64,000 nt of DNA from JBAXTZ01 sp037129925. Its GTDB lineage: Bacteria > Bacillota > Negativicutes > JBAXTZ01. This document shows, piece after piece, positions 1 through 7,305 of this stretch (positions are counted from its first letter, which is position 1; each line of letters begins with the position of its first letter). Below the pieces are notes generated by a model that saw only the letters and a program-made list of their open reading frames with translations, did not search any database and was not told the origin of the DNA. The DNA is taken from assembly GCA_037129925.1 (NCBI GenBank), contig JBAXTZ010000006.1, positions 1 to 64,000 of the forward strand. The letters run 5' to 3'. Both the position numbers and the translations under genes were made by a program.

Positions 1-228
1 GTGTGTGCAAATGAGCAGGCCATCGCCCGCGATATGTTTGTCGATGTTGTTCATCCGATTATCGGTCAACATACCATTATTGGTCCGGCGGTCAAATTCA
101 CCGAAACGCCAGCTGCAATTACCGCTCCAGCGCCGACTTTAGGTCAGCATACAGCGGAAATATTAAAACAATATCTTGGTTATTCAGATGCGGTTATTGA
201 ACAATTAATAAATAACAAGGCAGTGTAG
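1..228 (+). CDS. Class III (CaiB/BaiF) CoA-transferase, C-terminal end
   Basis: Only the last 75 codons are present; the gene begins upstream of the window, so the codon at base 1 is not its real start. The tail contains the proline-rich segment TPAAITAPAPTLGQHTAEIL, which matches the conserved C-terminal end of CaiB/BaiF (family III) CoA-transferases. These move CoA between acyl-CoAs and free acids in the cytoplasm. It ends 8 bases before the methylmalonyl-CoA mutase large subunit and is probably its operon partner, which suggests a substrate such as a succinyl or propionyl ester. The substrate is an inference from context; the family call rests on a short segment. Confidence 0.72.
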   Translation: MCANEQAIARDMFVDVVHPIIGQHTIIGPAVKFTETPAAITAPAPTLGQHTAEILKQYLGYSDAVIEQLINNKAV

Positions 229-236
229 GAGGAACG

Positions 237-1880
237 ATGAGCGAAAAATTACGCGCAAACCGGGCAAAGTATGATGAACTGGTGGCAAAAATGACCGCCA
301 AACGACCTGAACGGACAAACTTACGCCACAATCGGCTATTTACGCCGCTTGATCTCGAAGGGTTTGATTACATGGAAAAACTTGGGTTTCCAGGCGAATA
401 TCCGTTTACCCGCGGACCGCAACCGACCATGTATCGTGGCCGGTTCTGGACGATGCGGATGTATGCCGGATTCGGTAACGCTAAAGAGTCCAATGAACGT
501 TATAAATATTTACTGTCTTTGGCAAAAAAAGGCGCGCGCGGCAGTTTGTCGATCGCTTTTGACCTGCCGACCCAAATCGGTTATGACAGCGACGATCAAA
601 TATCCGAAGGCGAAGTGGGCAAAGTAGGCGTGGCAATAGACTCGTTAGCAGATATGGAAGTGCTGTTTGACGGTATTCCGTTGGACAAAGTTTCTACTTC
701 GATGACGATTAATGCCCCAGCCGCAGTATTGCTGGCAATGTATATTGCCGTTGCCGAAAAGCAAGGCGTTTCTATGGCGCAGCTCGAAGGCACGATTCAA
801 AATGACATCTTGAAAGAATATTCGGCACGCGGCACTTACATTTTCCCAACCAAACCGTCGATGCGCTTGATAACAAATATTTTCGAATACTGCTCCAAGA
901 ACGTACCTAGCTGGAATACGATCTCGATATCCGGTTACCACATTCGTGAAGCCGGTTCGACAGCGGCACAAGAAATCGCCTTCACGCTGGCCGATGGTAT
1001 CGCTTACGTTGAAGCAGCGATCAAAGCCGGTATGGACGTTGACGATTTTGCCGGCCGGTTGAGCTTTTTCTGGAACGCCCATAACGATATGTTAGAAGAA
1101 GTTTGCAAATTCCGCGCCGCGCGCCGGATGTGGGCAAAGATTATGAAAGAGCGCTTCAACGCCAAATCCGACAAATCCATGATGATGCGCTTTCACACTC
1201 AAACCGCAGGTAGTACACTGACTGCGCAACAACCGGAAAACAACATCGTGCGCGTGGCTATTCAGACGATGGCAGCCTGCCTGGGCGGAACTCAGTCGTT
1301 GCACACCAACTCCAAAGATGAAGCTTTGGCGTTGCCGAATGAAGCAGCGGTTATGGTCGCGCTTAGAACTCAGCAAATCGTAGCTTACGAGAGCGGCGCT
1401 GGGGACACTATCGATCCATTGGCTGGTTCATACTATGTCGAAGCGCTTACCAATGATTTGGAAGACAAAGCTTGGGAATACATTAAGAAAATTGATGATA
1501 TGGGCGGCGCGGCAATCGCTATCGACAAGGGCTATATCCAACGGGAAATCGAAGACAGCTCTTATAAATATCAACAAGAAGTCGAACGCAAAGAACGCAT
1601 TATCGTTGGCGTAAATGAATTCGTTGTCAAAGAAGGCCCGGTAACCGGACTGTTACGCGTTGACCCGTCAATCGGTGTGGCCCAGGCCGCTCGGTTGCAG
1701 GAATTACGCGCCAATCGCGACAATGCGGCAGTTACTGCAAAACTGGCAGCGCTAAAAGCAGCTTGCGAAGACGAGAATGCCAATATGATGCCGGTTATTC
1801 TTGATGCTGTCCGGGTATATGCGACACTTGGTGAAATTTGCAATACTATGCGTTCGGTATTTGGTCTGTACAAAATTTAA
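237..1880 (+). CDS. Methylmalonyl-CoA mutase, large (catalytic barrel) subunit
   Basis: Cytoplasmic adenosylcobalamin enzyme subunit interconverting (R)-methylmalonyl-CoA and succinyl-CoA. At 547 residues it has the substrate-binding TIM barrel but lacks the B12 domain, which is a separate gene at 2063; this two-gene form is typical of archaea and several anaerobic bacteria. Family segments include FTRGPQPTMYRGRFWTMRMY (about residues 59-78), SIAFDLPTQIGYDSDD, STSMTINAPA, ISGYHIREAGSTAAQE and RFHTQTAGSTLTAQQPENN. A good ribosome site (AGGAGGAACG) lies just before the ATG at 237. A palindromic element starts directly after the stop codon and separates it from the B12 subunit. The gene with MeaB at 2541 forms a propionate/succinate module. 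Closely related mutases (for example isobutyryl- or ethylmalonyl-CoA mutase) cannot be fully excluded by eye. Confidence 0.93.
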   Translation: MSEKLRANRAKYDELVAKMTAKRPERTNLRHNRLFTPLDLEGFDYMEKLGFPGEYPFTRGPQPTMYRGRFWTMRMYAGFGNAKESNERYKYLLSLAKKGARGSLSIAFDLPTQIGYDSDDQISEGEVGKVGVAIDSLADMEVLFDGIPLDKVSTSMTINAPAAVLLAMYIAVAEKQGVSMAQLEGTIQNDILKEYSARGTYIFPTKPSMRLITNIFEYCSKNVPSWNTISISGYHIREAGSTAAQEIAFTLADGIAYVEAAIKAGMDVDDFAGRLSFFWNAHNDMLEEVCKFRAARRMWAKIMKERFNAKSDKSMMMRFHTQTAGSTLTAQQPENNIVRVAIQTMAACLGGTQSLHTNSKDEALALPNEAAVMVALRTQQIVAYESGAGDTIDPLAGSYYVEALTNDLEDKAWEYIKKIDDMGGAAIAIDKGYIQREIEDSSYKYQQEVERKERIIVGVNEFVVKEGPVTGLLRVDPSIGVAQAARLQELRANRDNAAVTAKLAALKAACEDENANMMPVILDAVRVYATLGEICNTMRSVFGLYKI

Positions 1881-2002
1881 TGCTCTGCTGAAAAACGCGC
1901 ATCTACTTCGTTACGGCTCCGTTTTCTTGCTCGCGTACATTGTGTACGCCACGCTTCGAAATACTCGCCGCGCCTTGTACCTGCACATTTTTGAGCAGAT
2001 CA
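1881..2002. repeat. 122-bp imperfect palindromic element between the two mutase subunit genes
   Basis: Starts at the base after the stop codon of the large mutase subunit. Its outer ends are inverted copies (TGCTCTGCTGAAAAACGCGCA at the left; the right end read backwards gives TGATCTGCTCAAAAATGTGCA). The exact centre is GCGTACA-TTG-TGTACGC (1933-1949). The two halves are symmetrical about base 1941. It has no convincing gene and looks like a REP/MITE-type intergenic repeat able to fold into one long hairpin. I see no second copy in this window. Confidence 0.6.
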
Positions 2003-2062
2003 GGAATAGATGCTTGGTGTAAATGTCAGAATAGAAAGATATTTATTGGAGGATTTAAGTAA

Positions 2063-2458
2063 ATGGAAAATATTAGAGTTCTTGTAGCCAAACCGGGTCT
2101 GGATGGTCATGACCGCGGCGCAAAAATTATTGCCCGCTCGTTTCGCGATGCCGGCTTTGAAGTAATTTATACCGGTTTGCGCCAAACTCCGGAAGAAATT
2201 GTTGAAGCAGCTTTGCAAGAGGATGCCAATGTTGTAGCATTGAGCTTGCTGTCCGGTGCGCACAACACCTTGTTCCCGAAAATAGTAAAAATGCTCCATG
2301 CTGCCGGGATGACCGATGTGCTGATAATCGGTGGCGGCGTTATTCCAGAAGAAGATATTCCTGGATTGAAAGCCGCTGGCGTGGCAGCAATCTTTACCCC
2401 GGGAACACCGACAGCCGAACCGATCGCCTTTATCAAAGAGTTTTTCGCAGATAAGTAA
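2063..2458 (+). CDS. Methylmalonyl-CoA mutase, cobalamin-binding subunit
   Basis: 131-residue stand-alone B12-binding domain that completes the mutase encoded at 237. It shows the DxHxxG cobalamin motif as D14-G-H16-D-R-G19, in which the histidine replaces dimethylbenzimidazole as lower cobalt ligand. It also has the following SLLSGAH segment and the glycine-rich IIGGGVIPEED loop that cradles the nucleotide tail. GGAGG at 2048-2052 precedes the ATG by 10 bases. The two subunits are separated by 182 bases that include the palindrome, so their expression may be unequal. Length is normal for the family. Confidence 0.93.
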   Translation: MENIRVLVAKPGLDGHDRGAKIIARSFRDAGFEVIYTGLRQTPEEIVEAALQEDANVVALSLLSGAHNTLFPKIVKMLHAAGMTDVLIIGGGVIPEEDIPGLKAAGVAAIFTPGTPTAEPIAFIKEFFADK

Positions 2459-2472
2459 GAAGTCAGTAAATG

Positions 2473-2500
2473 GCGGTTAGCGGTTGGCGGTCGGTAGATT
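2473..2500 (+). repeat. Degenerate 7-bp tandem tract
   Basis: Four consecutive heptamers, GCGGTTA GCGGTTG GCGGTCG GTAGATT, lie between the B12 subunit gene and meaB. It is one of many such tracts in the window (see findings). Confidence 0.6.
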
Positions 2501-2540
2501 TCCGAGCGGCGAACGGCTAGCCGCCGATAAGCAGGTGAAA

Positions 2541-3476
2541 ATGGAATTAGTTGAAAAACTACTCGCGGGAGAGCGGTTGGCGCTCTCCCGCGCTATTACT
2601 ATTGTGGAGAATGAGCGGGCTGAAGCGGAACACATTATGCAAGCTATTTATCCGCATTGCGGCAGGGCAATTGTTATCGGCATTACCGGTTCGCCGGGTG
2701 CTGGTAAAAGTACGCTAGTCGATAAAATCGCCTTTGAATACCGTAAACAAGGCAAAACTATTGGTATTATCGCGGTTGACCCGACCAGTCCGTTTACCGG
2801 CGGCGCTATTCTCGGCGACCGGTTACGGATGTCTTCGTTGTCTACGGACAAGGCGGTATTTATCCGCAGTATGGGTACCCGCGGCAGCTTGGGCGGTGTT
2901 AGCATCAAAACCGCTGACGCGATAAAATTGATGGATGCGTTCGGTAAAGACGTTATTATTGTCGAAACAGTGGGCGTCGGTCAATCGGAAACCGAGATTA
3001 TGAAGCACGCCGATGTTACGGCAGTAGTCTGTGTGCCGGGGATGGGCGATGATATTCAGGCGATAAAAGCCGGAATAATGGAAATTGCCGATATTTTGGT
3101 GGTAAACAAGGCCGACCGTGATGGCGTTGACAAGCTGATGCGCGAGTTGCAGATGTTGGTCGAACTCAATCACTCACTGGGCGGTCGGATTATTCCGATT
3201 TGCAAAACCATTGCCACAACCGATGCCGGCATCGCCGAATTTAATCAAATGGTGGACGATTTTTTTGCCGAGAGTCAGCAAAATGGTGAACTGGCTTTAC
3301 GGCGCTCGCGGCGCCGTCGTCAAGAGCTAATCGAACGTATTCGCGACCATGCTGCCAAACGCGTGCAGGCGATTATCGCAACCGCTGTATTGGCGGATAC
3401 GGTGAAAGCGTTAGAAGCTGGAACCAGGGATATTTATTCCGTGCAGCAAGAAATCGAGCAGCGATTATTCAAATAA
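2541..3476 (+). CDS. meaB: MeaB/ArgK-type GTPase, methylmalonyl-CoA mutase chaperone
   Basis: G3E-family P-loop GTPase that guards loading and protection of adenosylcobalamin on methylmalonyl-CoA mutase. With the ATG at 2541 the product is 311 residues. It has Walker A GITGSPGAGKST (about 47-58), the switch segment VDPTSPFTGGAILGDRLRM, the VETVGVGQSE segment characteristic of MeaB, and the nucleotide base motif NKAD. A reading frame continues upstream to a TTG at 2484, but that part is encoded by the 7-bp repeat tract and has no family similarity, so the ATG is preferred. Its ribosome site is weak (AGGTG, close to the start). It sits directly downstream of the mutase genes, the usual arrangement. 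Older annotations call the family ArgK or LAO/AO transport kinase. Confidence 0.92.
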   Translation: MELVEKLLAGERLALSRAITIVENERAEAEHIMQAIYPHCGRAIVIGITGSPGAGKSTLVDKIAFEYRKQGKTIGIIAVDPTSPFTGGAILGDRLRMSSLSTDKAVFIRSMGTRGSLGGVSIKTADAIKLMDAFGKDVIIVETVGVGQSETEIMKHADVTAVVCVPGMGDDIQAIKAGIMEIADILVVNKADRDGVDKLMRELQMLVELNHSLGGRIIPICKTIATTDAGIAEFNQMVDDFFAESQQNGELALRRSRRRRQELIERIRDHAAKRVQAIIATAVLADTVKALEAGTRDIYSVQQEIEQRLFK

Positions 3477-3497
3477 TATACACGGAACTTGAAAATA

Positions 3498-3506
3498 TGC
3501 TATACT
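3498..3506 (+). promoter_or_regulatory. Putative extended -10 promoter for the sugar porter
   Basis: TGCTATACT matches the extended -10 pattern TGnTATAAT, 40 bases before the ATG at 3546. No good -35 box is visible at the standard distance. Confidence 0.4.
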
Positions 3507-3545
3507 GCAAATACAATCTTAAAACTACGGAGAAGGAGTGTATTT

Positions 3546-4967
3546 ATGGCACAAGCAACTGCAAAAGCGCAGGTTGGAAGTTACAAGACAATAGTTTACT
3601 TTATCTGTCTGGTGGCCGCTTTGGGGGGATTGCTGTTTGGTTTAGACCAGGGATTTATCGCGAACTCGCTGGGAACGATCAAAAGCGTTTACAACCTGGA
3701 CACGCTCGGGGCAGAAGGCTATTCGGCAATATTGGCGACCGGCGGCGTTCTCGGAGCGCTACTGTCAGGAATATTTGCCCGATTGCTCGGACGCAAAAAA
3801 AGTTTGGTTTTTGCCGGATTTCTCTTTGCGGCGGCTTCAATTATCTCTGCTTTGCTACCGCCATTTGAAATGCTGAGCATTTGCCGGTTTTTCTTAGGCT
3901 TCGCGGTGGGAATTGCCTCGTTCATCGTGCCGCTGTATCTGTCGGAAACAGCGCCGGCAGCTATTCGCGGATCGATGGGAACATTGTTTCAATTGATGAT
4001 TACAATCGGCATATTTTTGATATCCGTGGCTAACGTGTTCATCGCGCAAATCATCGTTGACGCGAACAAGGCGTTACCGGTGATGTTCCTGGTGGTCGCG
4101 GTGTTTGCAATTGTCATGTTCATCGGCAGCCTGATTTTGCCGGAAAGCCCGCGCTGGTTGATGCTAAAAGGGCGAAAAGCTCAGGCAGTAAAAGTTCTGC
4201 AACGCACGTTTAACACCCAGAAAGAAGTCGATTTTGAAATCGAAGAAATCGAGTCCACGCTCCGTGGCCCTAAGGGAGCGGGTATCCGGGTAATCTTTAA
4301 GGGCTATTTCTTAAAAGTATTGATAGTCGGCATATTATTGCAAATGTTTCAGCAATTTGTAGGTATTAACGTCATGATTTATTATGCACCGACAATTTTC
4401 GGTTTTGCCGGAATGAAGGGCTTGCTGGTAATGATGACGGTGCCGACTGTAAATATGCTGTTTACCTTTCCGGCCATCCGCTTGGTTGACAAGTGGGGGC
4501 GCAAAAAGTTGCTGTACGTCGGCGCGGTTTGTATGTGTGTAAGCATGATTGCCGCCGGTGTAGCGTTCCTGAGCATTGGTCAAGGCGTTGATCCGGCATC
4601 GGTAAGCGGCGCATCCAAAGCGGTGTTGCTGGCTTCGGTAATTGTTTATATCTTTGGATTTGCAGTATCCTGGGGACCGGTAGCCTGGTTGGTTTGTTCG
4701 GAAATTTTCCCGTTAGAAGGTCGCGAAGTCGGCATGACGATAACGACGATGGTCAACTGGACCTTTGCCGGAATATTAATGGCGTTTTCACTGACGTTCA
4801 TGGAAAATTTTGGAAACTCCTCAATCTTTTTCTTGTTCGCGTTTTTCTGTATTCTTTCGATTGTTTTCGTGGCGATGTTTGTTCCGGAAACAAAGGGTAT
4901 TACCCTGGAGGAATTTGAGGAAAATCTAAAAAGCGGCAAGCGGCTGCGCGATCTAGGCAAATTGTAA
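3546..4967 (+). CDS. MFS sugar porter (proton/sugar symporter family)
   Basis: Inner-membrane major facilitator of the sugar porter family (TC 2.A.1.1), probably importing a hexose or pentose with protons. The 473-residue protein shows the family signatures: GRKKS after helix 2, PESPRWLMLKGR at the end of the first half, QQFVGINVMIYYAPTIF in helix 7, DKWGRKKLL between helices 8 and 9, PVAWLVCSEIFPLEGR in helix 10, and PETKGITLEE near the C terminus. Twelve hydrophobic segments fit the fold. GAAGGAG at 3532-3538 sets the ATG at 3546; an upstream in-frame start at 3489 overlaps the putative promoter and is unlikely. A strong terminator follows, so this is probably a single-gene unit. The sugar is unknown. 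Confidence 0.9.
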   Translation: MAQATAKAQVGSYKTIVYFICLVAALGGLLFGLDQGFIANSLGTIKSVYNLDTLGAEGYSAILATGGVLGALLSGIFARLLGRKKSLVFAGFLFAAASIISALLPPFEMLSICRFFLGFAVGIASFIVPLYLSETAPAAIRGSMGTLFQLMITIGIFLISVANVFIAQIIVDANKALPVMFLVVAVFAIVMFIGSLILPESPRWLMLKGRKAQAVKVLQRTFNTQKEVDFEIEEIESTLRGPKGAGIRVIFKGYFLKVLIVGILLQMFQQFVGINVMIYYAPTIFGFAGMKGLLVMMTVPTVNMLFTFPAIRLVDKWGRKKLLYVGAVCMCVSMIAAGVAFLSIGQGVDPASVSGASKAVLLASVIVYIFGFAVSWGPVAWLVCSEIFPLEGREVGMTITTMVNWTFAGILMAFSLTFMENFGNSSIFFLFAFFCILSIVFVAMFVPETKGITLEEFEENLKSGKRLRDLGKL

Positions 4968-5008
4968 GTTTGATTTCAATTGTAAAGGGCAGGGAAGTGG
5001 AAAAATGG

Positions 5009-5036
5009 CAGCGACAGAAGTCGCTGTCGTTTTTTA
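5009..5036 (+). terminator. Rho-independent terminator after the sugar porter
   Basis: Stem CAGCGAC / GTCGCTG (5009-5015 with 5020-5026), four-base loop AGAA, then a run of T from 5030. Confidence 0.85.
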
Positions 5037-5159
5037 TTTTCAATCAATTTGTGTAAGTTAGTAAATATTTGTTGTGCAATAATCACCGGCAAAGTAAAAT
5101 AGTTTGTGTAGTCTAAAGATGGGATTATTGAAGGCTTAAAAACAACAAAAGGGGTGTGT

Positions 5160-7244
5160 ATGGCGAATAATTGCACAGAACTCAAAAAAGACCTCGGACT
5201 GGTTACGGCGTTATCATTGGTAGTCGGAATGGTACTGGGCGCCGGTGCGTTTATGAAACCATCAGCAGTTTTGGCGGTGACCGGCGATACGAATACCGCG
5301 CTTTGGGCCTGGGTTATCGGCGGATTGCTGAGCATGGCCGGTGGCCTTACGTTATGCGAGCTGGGGGTAATGTTTCCCCGCACCGGCGGTATTTTTGTTT
5401 ATTTGGAAGAGATTTATAACAAAAAAACAGCCTTTCTGTATGGCTGGGTGCTAACTTTTATTTATGGACCGGCGACGATTGGCGCACTGGTTGGATATTT
5501 TAGTTCGGTGTTTTGTCTGTTGTTTAACATTCCCGATGTGTTCGCGCCGATGGTTGGAGCCGGGGTGCTGGCTTTTGTTTTATTTGTTAATGCCGTAAGC
5601 GTTAAACGCGCCGGGAACTTGCAGACAATTGCCACTTTCTGTAAACTTATCCCGTTGATATTGATTGTTGTAGGCGGGTTAGGCTGGGGGAATGGCAAAA
5701 TATTTATGCAGTCCACCGGTTTGATGTCGGTCATGGGACCATTTTCGGCGGCAGTGCTGGCTACGCTATTTGCTTATGATGGCTGGGCGCAGGTGGCATC
5801 AGTGGCCGGTGAAATAAAAAACCCCGGGAAAATTTTGCCACGGGCAATTATTGGCGGGTTATGTTTTCTGATTATCGTCTATCTGGGCATAAATATGGCG
5901 ATGTTCAAGGTGCTGAGCGCCGCCGAAATTGTGACTCTCGGTCACGATGCCGCAGCAGTAGTTTCACAAAAATTATTCGGACTGGTTGGCGGCAACTTGG
6001 TTGCTGTCGGAATAATGGTGTCGATTCTCGGCGGCATTAACGGATACACGATGACGCTGTCACGGATTGTTTATTCGATGGGCGAGCGCAAACAGTTGCC
6101 GGGTTCGAAATTTTTCGGCAAATTGGATTGCGACAGCCGGACTCCAGTTTATGGCGCGGCGCTGTTGATAATTATTTCCTTTGTTTATTATCGATTATTT
6201 GATGCCGATAAGCTATCAGACATCGCGGTATTTGCAATATGGATATTCTACGCCTTATCTTTTGTTGCGGTAATTATCGCCCGCAAAAAATTTGCTCATC
6301 TGCCTAGGACTTACAAAGTACCCTTGTATCCGGTCATTCCGATAATCGCCGTGATTGGCGCAGTCTATTGCCTGTACGGCATGGTTCAGGCCAGTTTGAT
6401 TAATGCAATTATGGCAATAGTACTTACCTTAATCGGGTTACCGGTATATGCTTACCTGATGCGCGATCAATCGGGAAAATCCGGTTTCCCGGCAATAAAA
6501 TCCCGCACGATTGTGGCTTGCGTGGCGGTAGTATTTTTGGGAGTGTTATATATTTCAACAATTGTGTCCGATTCGCGACCGGTGCTGAAAATTGCCACTT
6601 CCGCCACCACAAAACCATATATGTACGAAGAAAAAGACGGTTCGCGTGCCGGGTTTGAAATTGAATTGATGCAAAAACTGGGCGATGGCGCCGGTTACAA
6701 AATTCAATACAACGCCTACGATTTCACCACGATGCTGGCGGCGATTGCCGGCAAAAAAATCGATGCGGCAATCGGCATGATTTCTATTACCGATGAACGC
6801 AGCAAGACTTTTGCCTTTTCCAAACCATATTATAGCGGACAAATTATTTTGGCAGTTCACCCCGGCGAGGATTTGACTAAAGAAAACTATTCTGGAAGAA
6901 AAATCGGCGTACGCGGCAGTACTACCGGTGAGTCCTATGCCAACCAGTTGTCCGGGGCGAATATCAAAGTCTATGATTCGGTAGTCGATATGAAGAACGC
7001 GTTTATCGATAAGGAGTTATACGGTATCGTCTGGGATCTGCCGATGTTGAGCGCTATGGCTGCTGGTGACGATAAGTTTGCGTTTATCAACGCGAAGGTT
7101 TTTGCCGAGGAAAAATACGGAATCATTTTCCGGGAAGGTACAACGCGGGAGTTGGAAAAGATTAATAAAGCTTTGGATGCGTTGGACAAATCCGGAGAGT
7201 TACAAATAATGAAAGATAAATGGAATTTACCGGCAATTAAATAG
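5160..7244 (+). CDS. APC-family amino acid permease fused to a periplasmic solute-binding domain
   Basis: A 694-residue chimera. Residues 1 to about 430 are an APC-superfamily permease: the first helix contains LSLVVGMVLGAGAFMKPSAV (the unwound GxGxF-type substrate site), followed by GGLLSMAGGLTLCELGVMFP and a run of about 12 helices. Near residue 450 comes one more hydrophobic helix (IVACVAVVFLGVLYIST). This should carry the chain across the membrane, so the remaining segment (about 473-694) lies outside the inner membrane. That segment is a type-3 extracellular solute-binding domain of the amino-acid class: KIATSATTKPYMYEE, GFEIELMQKLG, IGMISITDERSKTFAFSKPY with the ligand arginine near 547, and IVWDLP with the ligand aspartate near 626. 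The ATG at 5160 has AGGGG five bases upstream. The obvious reading is uptake of an amino acid delivered by a tethered receptor. See findings. Confidence 0.88.
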   Translation: MANNCTELKKDLGLVTALSLVVGMVLGAGAFMKPSAVLAVTGDTNTALWAWVIGGLLSMAGGLTLCELGVMFPRTGGIFVYLEEIYNKKTAFLYGWVLTFIYGPATIGALVGYFSSVFCLLFNIPDVFAPMVGAGVLAFVLFVNAVSVKRAGNLQTIATFCKLIPLILIVVGGLGWGNGKIFMQSTGLMSVMGPFSAAVLATLFAYDGWAQVASVAGEIKNPGKILPRAIIGGLCFLIIVYLGINMAMFKVLSAAEIVTLGHDAAAVVSQKLFGLVGGNLVAVGIMVSILGGINGYTMTLSRIVYSMGERKQLPGSKFFGKLDCDSRTPVYGAALLIIISFVYYRLFDADKLSDIAVFAIWIFYALSFVAVIIARKKFAHLPRTYKVPLYPVIPIIAVIGAVYCLYGMVQASLINAIMAIVLTLIGLPVYAYLMRDQSGKSGFPAIKSRTIVACVAVVFLGVLYISTIVSDSRPVLKIATSATTKPYMYEEKDGSRAGFEIELMQKLGDGAGYKIQYNAYDFTTMLAAIAGKKIDAAIGMISITDERSKTFAFSKPYYSGQIILAVHPGEDLTKENYSGRKIGVRGSTTGESYANQLSGANIKVYDSVVDMKNAFIDKELYGIVWDLPMLSAMAAGDDKFAFINAKVFAEEKYGIIFREGTTRELEKINKALDALDKSGELQIMKDKWNLPAIK

Positions 7245-7251
7245 CGTTTTG

Positions 7252-7280
7252 GCAGCCGCGGCGTAAGCTGCGGCTGCTTT
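7252..7280 (+). terminator. Probable terminator after the fused permease
   Basis: Ten-base stem GCAGCCGCGG / CTGCGGCTGC with one mismatch and a six-base loop, followed by only three T, so termination may be partial. Confidence 0.5.
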
Positions 7281-7305
7281 CACAAGAGCGCTATTAGCAG
7301 ATTGG

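Noticed and set aside
645..1376. Long reading frames on the minus strand inside the mutase gene
   Set aside because: Shadows of a strongly supported gene on the other strand, with no recognisable protein.
1881..2002. Palindrome interpreted as a simple terminator
   Set aside because: There is no T run after the stem and the symmetry extends over 122 bases, far longer than a terminator hairpin.
1801..2022. Open frame through the end of the mutase gene and the palindromic element
   Set aside because: It lies out of frame with the real gene, then crosses the palindrome; no family resemblance or ribosome site.
2484..2540. N-terminal extension of MeaB from the TTG at 2484
   Set aside because: It runs through the 7-bp tract and does not resemble the family; the ATG at 2541 gives the normal N terminus.
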